From assembly GCA_031282485.1 (NCBI GenBank), contig JAITDQ010000097.1, positions 1-12,516 on the forward strand: a stretch of DNA of 12,516 nucleotides. The letters are read 5' to 3'. A program made the translations under genes and the position numbers. The notes beneath the pieces are model-generated. The model saw nothing but the letters and a program-made list of their open reading frames with translations, made no database searches and was not told the DNA's origin. Origin of the DNA: Tannerella sp. Its GTDB lineage: Bacteria > Bacteroidota > Bacteroidia > Bacteroidales > Tannerellaceae. Each line of letters begins with the position of its first letter. The stretch's first letter is position 1. Shown in pieces: positions 7,426 to 12,516 of this stretch.

Positions 7426-8079
7426 TTAATTGTTGGAATTTTCATTCATTCGATTGAACATAACGGCCAAATGGGCATAAATGGACGTATTCTGGACGAC
7501 AATATTCTCCGGCACACGGATTCGGAACGGGGTAAAATTCCATAATGCTTTGATGCCGTTTGCCACGATAAAGTCGGTTGCCTCCTGTGCATTTTCCACA
7601 GGTACGGTGATAATGGCGATCGTTGCCCCGTATTTCTTTTGTTTTTCGGGGAGAGTGTTCATCGGGAAGACGGGTATTCCGTCGATTTCTTTTCCGGTAA
7701 CATCCGTGCGTATGTCGAATCCGGCGACGATTTCGACGCCATACTGGTTAAGTCCCGAATCTCTCATAAGCGCAGCCCCGAGCTGTCCTACGCCGAACAG
7801 GAACGCTTTATGCCGTGACGTGAATCCAAGGAAATTTTCCAGTATATTGATCAGCGCATTGATTTCGTATCCCACGCGCGTTTTACCGGATATATTGACA
7901 AATGACAAATCTTTGGCGACTTGGCTTGCATCGACGTTTATTTCTTTGGCGATTTGAGTGGACGAAACGACCGTGTCACCTTTTCCCTTCAGCAGTTTTA
8001 CGTATGCCAGATACCAAGGCAACCGCCGAAGAGCAGGTTCGGGAATTTTGCCGTAATATTTCAAGTCGTCATTTGTCAT
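7426..8079 (-). CDS. rex: Redox-sensing transcriptional repressor Rex
   Basis: Rex is a homodimeric repressor that senses the NADH/NAD+ ratio. In the family NADH binding releases DNA and derepresses fermentative and respiratory genes. The 217 residues are the expected length. An N-terminal winged helix (about 11-75) shows IPEPALRRLPWYL, the recognition region VSSTQIAKEINVDASQVAKDL and the wing SGKTRVGYE. A Rossmann domain follows with FLFGVGQLG (GxGxxG at 96-101) and the acidic end of strand two (Asp122). The C-terminal helix IYAHLAVMFNRM (200-211) is the domain-swapped segment of the family. The gene is 6 bases from the acyltransferase before it and 5 from the FAH gene after it. Confidence 0.95.
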   Translation of the reverse strand: MTNDDLKYYGKIPEPALRRLPWYLAYVKLLKGKGDTVVSSTQIAKEINVDASQVAKDLSFVNISGKTRVGYEINALINILENFLGFTSRHKAFLFGVGQLGAALMRDSGLNQYGVEIVAGFDIRTDVTGKEIDGIPVFPMNTLPEKQKKYGATIAIITVPVENAQEATDFIVANGIKALWNFTPFRIRVPENIVVQNTSIYAHLAVMFNRMNENSNN

Positions 8080-8085
8080 ATTGTT

Positions 8086-9255
8086 TTATTCAAGACTGTT
8101 CATGTGGTTTTTCAACGGGTTTGAATACATTTCAAGAATCTTTGTCCTCAGGAAAATTTCGTCTTTGTCCGGGAGGTCTATTTTATCAATTTGTTTTTGC
8201 AGATAAGTTTCGAAGAGCATTTTATCCCGCAGGTCGTAATTCGTCCTGAAATACACGCTGTGGTGCAACAAATCGTACGCCACATAATTGCAGGGATAGA
8301 AGCGGTAATGCTTGTATATTTCCTTATCTATAATTTCGGCTATCCTTGTTATCAATACGTTTTTATCGAGCTTTGCGTTTTCGAGCAGGGCAAGTTTGTC
8401 GTTTATCGGCGAACCCAACGTGAAATGAACGCGTCCTTTGTTATTGAGCAATCCCGTTTCCATGTTGAACAGGTCGTCCCGTTTGCTTTTCACGAAATCG
8501 GGATTATCCCGTTTCTGCTGAAATTCCTTTGCTTTAAGGAAGTCGCACGGGTCGTATTCGTAAGATATGGCAATGGGGACAATGTTGAGATCCATCAGAT
8601 TCTTCAGGATATTATCCTTATATTGTCCGGCCATATTGAGCATTTTGAGTACGCTGTTTTGCGTCTGGTCGTTGGAATCTTTAGCCCTGCCTTCGCGTTG
8701 CGCTATCCACACGGATTCCTTTGAATCTTTAATCGTATGGTGGATATAGGCGGACAGTTGCCGGCTCGCGTCGAGCAGTTGGCGAACGGGTATGTCCCGT
8801 TTGACGATGAAACAGTTGTTAAGCTTGATGACCAGATCGATCCACGGGTGGATCAGCAGATTGTCGCCTATTGCTATTTGTGTCATGCCGTGCCCGATGT
8901 CGAGGAGCAGGGCGTTGAGGAACGCTGCGTCAAGGACGATATCGCGGTGATTGGATATGAACGTACAGGGCGTTTTCGGCACACGACTGCGCCCGGATAT
9001 GGTAAGCGAAAATGTCGTCGCTTTCGCAATCCGCATCACCGCATTATACGCGAGAATTGTCTTAAATTCTTCTTTTGTCTTGCATTTACGCATGGATTCT
9101 GTAAACTGTTCCCAATTTATGTCGGGCATTATATACCTTAATGCATTCCTGAACCCTTCCGAAGCTGCAAGACTTTCAATCGCATCGTGTACTTCGTCAT
9201 TGTTAAGAGGACGAATGTCATCAAAATTGTATTTCGAATAATCTATGCTCATCAT
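8086..9255 (-). CDS. Glycerol(phospho)lipid acyltransferase of the PlsB/PlsC superfamily
   Basis: This is probably a membrane-associated acyltransferase that places a fatty acyl chain on a glycerophosphate or lysophospholipid. The superfamily blocks can be followed in order: block I NHRDIVLD (102-109), a block II region around 140-156 (NNCFIVKRDIPVRQ), block III EGRAKDSND (188-196) and block IV VPIAISYEYDPCD (226-238). No signal peptide or long hydrophobic segment is obvious. At 389 residues it is longer than simple PlsC and shorter than PlsB. Block I has five residues between His103 and Asp109, where the family normally has four. The first ATG (9255) is followed at once by a second, and either could be used. 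The acyl acceptor cannot be decided from sequence. Confidence 0.88.
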   Translation of the reverse strand: MMSIDYSKYNFDDIRPLNNDEVHDAIESLAASEGFRNALRYIMPDINWEQFTESMRKCKTKEEFKTILAYNAVMRIAKATTFSLTISGRSRVPKTPCTFISNHRDIVLDAAFLNALLLDIGHGMTQIAIGDNLLIHPWIDLVIKLNNCFIVKRDIPVRQLLDASRQLSAYIHHTIKDSKESVWIAQREGRAKDSNDQTQNSVLKMLNMAGQYKDNILKNLMDLNIVPIAISYEYDPCDFLKAKEFQQKRDNPDFVKSKRDDLFNMETGLLNNKGRVHFTLGSPINDKLALLENAKLDKNVLITRIAEIIDKEIYKHYRFYPCNYVAYDLLHHSVYFRTNYDLRDKMLFETYLQKQIDKIDLPDKDEIFLRTKILEMYSNPLKNHMNSLE

Positions 9256-9274
9256 TAATACCGGATTAAAGTCA

Positions 9275-9282
9275 CAAACTTA
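9275..9282 (-). promoter_or_regulatory. Candidate -7 element (TAAGTTTG) for the acyltransferase-rex-porU run
   Basis: This is an exact TAnnTTTG match on the minus strand, ending 19 bases before the first ATG (9255), in the 70-base gap after ddl. No TTG sits at the usual 19-21 base spacing upstream, so the promoter is plausible but incomplete. It would begin a separate transcript for the lipid, redox and T9SS genes. Confidence 0.45.
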
Positions 9283-9325
9283 CAAATGTTATTTGAATAT
9301 AGTACATCTTTAACCTTTTTTTATA

Positions 9326-10294
9326 TTATCCATTCTCTATGATTTCGGTCATAACGTCCTTGATATCAAGCCCTGCGGCGCGTATTTGCTGCGGTATGAA
9401 ACTGGTAGCCGTCATGCCCGGGGTTGTATTTATATCCAGAAGTACGGGATTTTGGTCATGGGGGATGATGTAATCTATCCGTATGATGCCGCGTGCGCCT
9501 ATGATGTCGTATATCTCCAGCGTTTGACGCTGTACGTTTTCCGTCAGTTCTTTTGATATGCGCGCCGGTGTTATTAACCGTTCTTGGCCGTTGTATTTCG
9601 CGTCGTAATCAAAAAAATCGTTGTCCGTCAGGACTTCCGTTATCGGGAAAACAACCTGTTCGGTCTTTGTCTCGTAACAGCCGCACGTGATTTCCGTACC
9701 GTCAATAAAACGTTCGACGATCACTTCGTGTCCTTCCGCAAATGCCTTTTCTATGGCCGGTTCCAGCTGTGAGGCTTCTTTTACTTTGGTCGTACCGAGA
9801 CTGCTTCCGCCTTCGTTGGGCTTTACAAAAACGGGCAATCCTAACTTGTTTATAATACTTCCGGTGTCGATTTCCTGCCCCTCCGTAAGACGTATCGAAT
9901 CGGCAACGTGAAAGCCGAGGCTCTTCAGAAACTGATTGTTCATATATTTGTTGGAAGTCAAGGCTCCGGCAAGTACGCCGCATGACGAGTAGGGGACGCC
10001 CAGCATGTCGAAATACCCCTGGAGCCGTCCGTCTTCTCCCGGACGTCCATGGATCGTGATGTAGGCATAGTCGAATTTGATTTTTTGACCGTTTACCGCG
10101 AAGCTGAAATCGTTTTTGTCGACGTCCACCGCAGCGCCGTCCGGCATGTTTACTTTCCATTCACTGTTTCTTAACGTGACGATATACAGCTTGTAACGCT
10201 CTTTGTCTATAAAACCGTACAGCCCCTCTGCGCTTTTTAAAGAGACATCATATTCGGAAGAATCGCCTCCGGCTACAATTGCAACATTTTTCAT
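9326..10294 (-). CDS. ddl: D-alanine--D-alanine ligase
   Basis: Ddl joins two D-alanines with ATP to make the dipeptide that MurF adds to the peptidoglycan precursor, in the cytoplasm. The 322 residues form a complete ATP-grasp protein. Visible are GGDSSEYDVSL (9-19, with Glu14), HGRPGEDGRLQG (82-93), the nucleotide loop KPNEGGSSLG (158-167), DYDAKY (229-234) and the metal site Asp274/Asp287/Asn289 (RIDYI; LLDINTTPGMT). Tyr234, with Glu14 and a loop serine, matches the Glu-Ser-Tyr triad of D-Ala-D-Ala enzymes, which argues against a D-Ala-D-Lac ligase. The second metal position is Asp where E. coli DdlB has Glu. The gene lies 52 bases after the pseudouridine synthase gene. Confidence 0.97.
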   Translation of the reverse strand: MKNVAIVAGGDSSEYDVSLKSAEGLYGFIDKERYKLYIVTLRNSEWKVNMPDGAAVDVDKNDFSFAVNGQKIKFDYAYITIHGRPGEDGRLQGYFDMLGVPYSSCGVLAGALTSNKYMNNQFLKSLGFHVADSIRLTEGQEIDTGSIINKLGLPVFVKPNEGGSSLGTTKVKEASQLEPAIEKAFAEGHEVIVERFIDGTEITCGCYETKTEQVVFPITEVLTDNDFFDYDAKYNGQERLITPARISKELTENVQRQTLEIYDIIGARGIIRIDYIIPHDQNPVLLDINTTPGMTATSFIPQQIRAAGLDIKDVMTEIIENG

Positions 10295-10346
10295 TATATT
10301 CTAACTTTAACTGTATTTTATTTTCATACTTAACATCCATATTTTG

Positions 10347-11438
10347 TCATTCCGCACGGCAATATTTCCGCCAGCGTTCCGTAAGCTGTTGCATGTCGGG
10401 CGGTATTTCGGAATCGAAAAACATTTCTTCGCCGGTGGCCGGGTGCACGAAACCGAGCGTTTTCGCGTGTAAGGCCTGTCGCGGGCAAACTTCAAAGCAG
10501 TTACGTATAAACTGTTTGTATCCCGACGATTGCAGCCCTTTGAGGATTACGTTGCCGCCATACCGCTCGTCATTAAAGACCGGGTGTCCGATATGTCGCA
10601 TGTGGGAGCGGATCTGGTGTGTCCGTCCCGTTTCGAGGCGACATTCCACGAACGAAACATACCCGAATTTTTCCAGAATATGATAATGTGTAACGGCATG
10701 TTTTCCCTGTTCTCCGTCGGGAAAAACGGCCATAACCGTTCTGTCGCGCGGATCGCGTCCGATGTTTCCTTCGATACGTCCTTCCGTTTCTTTCGGGATG
10801 CCCCATATCAGGGCGACGTATTTGCGCTGTGCTGTTTTATTGAAAAATTGCAGACCAAGGTTTGTTTTCGCTTCCGGCCGTTTGGCTATGACGAGAAGCC
10901 CCGAAGTGTTCTTGTCGATGCGATGTACAAGTCCGACGCCCGGATCTTTCGGGTCATACATCGGGTCGTCTTGCAGGTAATACGCCAGACCGTTCACGAG
11001 CGTACCCTGATAGTTCCCGTGTCCGGGATGTACGACTAATCCGGCCGGTTTGTTTACGACAAGCAGTTCGCCGTCTTCATAAACAATATCCAGGGGGATA
11101 TTTTCGGGTATTATTTCAAATTCGAAGCGGGGGCGTGACATCATGATCGTTATCACATCCATCGGCTTGACGCGGTAATTGCTTTTTACGGCGCTCCCGT
11201 TGACGAATATGCAGTTTGCTTCGGCGGCTAACTGTATACGGTTGCGGCTGGTATTCGTCAGCCGGTCGGTAAGGAATTTGTCGATGCGCAGTAGCGACTG
11301 GTTTCTGTCGGCGGTAAAGCGAAAATGTTCATACAATTGATTTTCCTTTTCCGGTAAAAGGCTTTCGTCGCTGTCCTCTTCGGGATCGAACAGGTCGTCG
11401 CACTGCAATATGTCTTCTGTTTCTTCCGGATATGTCAT
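10347..11438 (-). CDS. rluD: 23S rRNA pseudouridine synthase, RluA family, RluD type
   Basis: The enzyme isomerises uridines in large-subunit rRNA; RluD acts on helix 69 in E. coli. An acidic N-terminal extension (residues 1-35, many D and E) precedes an S4 RNA-binding domain (about 47-100, SLLRIDKFLTDRL, then NCIFVNGSAVKSNYRV). The catalytic domain follows, with VVNKPAGLVVHPG (127-139), the active-site motif VHRIDKNTSG (171-180, catalytic Asp175) and LETGRTHQIRSHM (268-280). RluC has a similar layout, so RluD is the best but not the only assignment. The gene starts 2 bases after the stop of the PASTA gene, which implies coupled translation. It ends in a charged tail. Confidence 0.92.
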   Translation of the reverse strand: MTYPEETEDILQCDDLFDPEEDSDESLLPEKENQLYEHFRFTADRNQSLLRIDKFLTDRLTNTSRNRIQLAAEANCIFVNGSAVKSNYRVKPMDVITIMMSRPRFEFEIIPENIPLDIVYEDGELLVVNKPAGLVVHPGHGNYQGTLVNGLAYYLQDDPMYDPKDPGVGLVHRIDKNTSGLLVIAKRPEAKTNLGLQFFNKTAQRKYVALIWGIPKETEGRIEGNIGRDPRDRTVMAVFPDGEQGKHAVTHYHILEKFGYVSFVECRLETGRTHQIRSHMRHIGHPVFNDERYGGNVILKGLQSSGYKQFIRNCFEVCPRQALHAKTLGFVHPATGEEMFFDSEIPPDMQQLTERWRKYCRAE

Positions 11439-11440
11439 GA

Positions 11441-12061
11441 CTAAAACCAGCTTTCATCACCGCCGATGATTTCTTCTATAATGTTTTCTAAAGAATCACT
11501 TTCCGGCGGCAGCATGTTGCCGTCGCTTACGACTAAGATAAGTTTGGCTGTCAGCGGCACGTGCGCGCCGCTACCGAGCATCTTGCCTTCGTATTCTATG
11601 CCCAGCGTAAGGTCGCGAAATTCGCCGGACACATATTTATGCTCCACATCTTTAAACCCGCGTGCGTTCAGCAGCGCGTATGCCTGGCGAAAAGATATGT
11701 CCGTAATATCGGGAACGGGGACTGTCTTCTCCGTTTTGGCATTGACGGTGATGTAAACGATTCGGTTCTTTTTGACTTTGGAGTTCGCCTCCGGCCGCAG
11801 TTCGACGATTGCGCCGGGCGCTTTTTCTTTTGTAAAGACGGAATCGGCAACGATATAGCGCAACATGTTCTGTTCAAAGAACGGGGCGGCATCTTTTACC
11901 TGAAGCCCTCTTACGTCGGGTACGCGGACGGCCTGGTTATGATTCGTATATGAATCGAGACTTTTCAGTATGATATAAATGATCAGGCATATAAGCAACG
12001 CTACGGCCAACAGGTGGACGTATATGGGTAACCTGAATATTCTGTTGATAAAAGAGCTCAT
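11441..12061 (-). CDS. Membrane-anchored protein with two PASTA domains and no kinase
   Basis: PASTA domains bind peptidoglycan fragments or beta-lactams and are best known on Ser/Thr kinases and penicillin-binding proteins. This 206-residue protein has a short cytoplasmic start, one membrane helix (about 12-34), then two PASTA repeats facing the periplasm. The first is about 44-108 (RVPDVRGLQVKDAAPFFEQN, then IVYITVNA) and the second about 113-179 (TVPVPDITDISFRQAYALLNARGF, then LILVVSDG). An acidic tail (184-206) follows. No kinase, transpeptidase or transglycosylase domain is encoded next to it. It sits between rpmH (16 bases) and the pseudouridine synthase gene (2 bases), with ddl nearby. 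A role in sensing or organising cell-wall synthesis is inference. Confidence 0.92.
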   Translation of the reverse strand: MSSFINRIFRLPIYVHLLAVALLICLIIYIILKSLDSYTNHNQAVRVPDVRGLQVKDAAPFFEQNMLRYIVADSVFTKEKAPGAIVELRPEANSKVKKNRIVYITVNAKTEKTVPVPDITDISFRQAYALLNARGFKDVEHKYVSGEFRDLTLGIEYEGKMLGSGAHVPLTAKLILVVSDGNMLPPESDSLENIIEEIIGGDESWF

Positions 12062-12077
12062 CTATACCATAACGTTC

Positions 12078-12230
12078 TCAGTTTGTATACTCGTCGGAGA
12101 CCGTCAGTTTGGCGCGACCTTTTGAGCGGCGGGCGGCAAGTACTCGGCGACCATTGGCCGTAGCCATACGTTCACGAAATCCGTGTTTGTTCTTTCTCTT
12201 GCGGTTAGAGGGTTGAAATGTCCTTTTCAT
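12078..12230 (-). CDS. rpmH: 50S ribosomal protein L34
   Basis: L34 is a small basic protein of the large ribosomal subunit. The translation is 50 residues, starting [20 protein letters not shown] and containing the hallmark stretch [19 protein letters not shown] (21-39), followed by KLTV and a short acidic C-terminus. This is the normal length and sequence for the family. The ATG at 12230 follows an A-rich leader (CAGAAGAAA). It is the first gene of the minus-strand series, has its own well-formed promoter about 100 bases upstream, and is separated from the PASTA gene by 16 bases. The usual L34 neighbours rnpA and dnaA are absent, which I recall as common in Bacteroidota. Confidence 0.97.
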   Translation of the reverse strand: MKRTFQPSNRKRKNKHGFRERMATANGRRVLAARRSKGRAKLTVSDEYTN

Positions 12231-12279
12231 TTTCTTCTGTTTTTTATATTGTTATTATATCATTTCTTATCCCAAATAG

Positions 12280-12307
12280 GCCCTCCTGCGATTACGCCGG
12301 CCAGGGC
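12280..12307 (-). promoter_or_regulatory. Stem-loop in the rpmH leader
   Basis: In the untranslated leader, GCCCT/AGGGC (12280-12284 with 12303-12307) encloses CC/GG (12285-12286 with 12299-12300) and GCG/CGC (12288-12290 with 12295-12297). Small bulges interrupt the stem and the loop has four bases. This is a 10-bp interrupted stem in otherwise AT-rich leader sequence. No T-run follows on the minus strand, so it is not a classical terminator. Ribosomal protein leaders often carry regulatory structures, but I cannot match this one to a known class. Confidence 0.4.
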
Positions 12308-12328
12308 TTGATACTTAGAATCGGGCTG

Positions 12329-12358
12329 CAAATGTAGAGGTATTTTTTGAAATAACAA
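12329..12358 (-). promoter_or_regulatory. Promoter of rpmH (TTG, 19 bases, TACATTTG)
   Basis: On the minus strand TTG (12358-12356) is followed after exactly 19 bases by TACATTTG (12336-12329). This is a full match to the Bacteroidota housekeeping promoter pattern. Transcription would begin near 12322-12325, leaving a leader of about 90 bases before the rpmH ATG. It probably drives rpmH, the PASTA gene, rluD and ddl. Confidence 0.75.
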
Positions 12359-12432
12359 AAAATACGCTAATTCTTTTTTGACGCGCCGGAGAAAAACAGG
12401 CTTGCAAAACAACAAAAAAATACACTCGATTG

Positions 12433-12451
12433 AAAAAAAATTCGTTTTTTT
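12433..12451. repeat. A8-TTCG-T7 inverted repeat between two divergent promoters
   Basis: Eight A, a TTCG loop and seven T form a perfect A/T stem. It lies upstream of both divergent promoters and touches the -33 region of the plus-strand one (12453-12455). It may act as an AT-rich upstream activating element or a bend rather than as a terminator. Confidence 0.45.
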
Positions 12452-12452
12452 A

Positions 12453-12482
12453 TTGCAAAATTGAAATCTGTGTTTATCTTTG
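12453..12482 (+). promoter_or_regulatory. Plus-strand promoter for a gene beyond the right edge (TTG, 19 bases, TATCTTTG)
   Basis: TTG at 12453-12455 and TATCTTTG at 12475-12482 are 19 bases apart, a full match to the Bacteroidota consensus. No ATG follows in the 34 bases left in the window, so the gene it drives starts outside. With the rpmH promoter it makes 12231-12516 a divergent control region with no coding frame of its own. Confidence 0.72.
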
Positions 12483-12516
12483 CGGCCACTATCAGTAACA
12501 TTAACGTACGTGTTAG

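Noticed and set aside
9256..9282. TTGTGA beside the candidate promoter of the acyltransferase-rex run, as a Rex autoregulatory site
   Set aside because: Only one half-site is present; the inverted TCACAA partner is missing at the expected distance.
10295..10346. Internal promoter for ddl
   Set aside because: The best -7 candidate (TAAGTATG) has a mismatch and no clear -33 element precedes it.

Overview
The window reads as a Bacteroidota (order Bacteroidales) chromosome. It carries the type IX secretion genes porU and porV, the promoters that can be read follow the Bacteroidota pattern (TTG, 19 bases, TAnnTTTG), and almost every start lacks a Shine-Dalgarno sequence. The order FAH-family gene, porU, porV, ispF is the order I recall around PG0025-PG0028 of Porphyromonas gingivalis, so a Porphyromonas/Tannerella/Parabacteroides-like relative is likely. 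The species cannot be named from this sequence.

Layout. Apart from a short plus-strand C-terminal fragment at the left edge (2-76), every gene lies on the minus strand, so transcription runs from right to left. From the right: a divergent promoter region (12231-12516); rpmH; a membrane-anchored PASTA protein; an RluD-type pseudouridine synthase; ddl. After a 70-base gap: a PlsB/PlsC-type acyltransferase, rex, an FAH-family enzyme, porU, porV and ispF. After a further 123-base gap comes a visibly more AT-rich trio of unrecognised genes (1503 down to 102).

How the genes work together. The first block combines ribosome biogenesis (L34, 23S pseudouridylation) with peptidoglycan precursor supply (Ddl) and a probable cell-wall-binding PASTA protein. 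The second block is envelope-centred: phospholipid acylation, the NADH/NAD+ sensor Rex, the T9SS sortase PorU with its outer-membrane partner PorV, and IspF of the MEP isoprenoid pathway, which ultimately feeds undecaprenyl carriers. Gaps of 1 to 6 bases join acyltransferase-rex-FAH and porV-ispF. A hairpin and an unusually strong ribosome binding site separate FAH from porU.

The least explained part is the AT-rich trio: a four-helix membrane protein, a small two-helix membrane protein and a soluble mostly helical protein. The last two are in the same reading frame, separated only by an amber codon and one further codon. I found no CRISPR array, insertion sequence, tRNA or rRNA gene.
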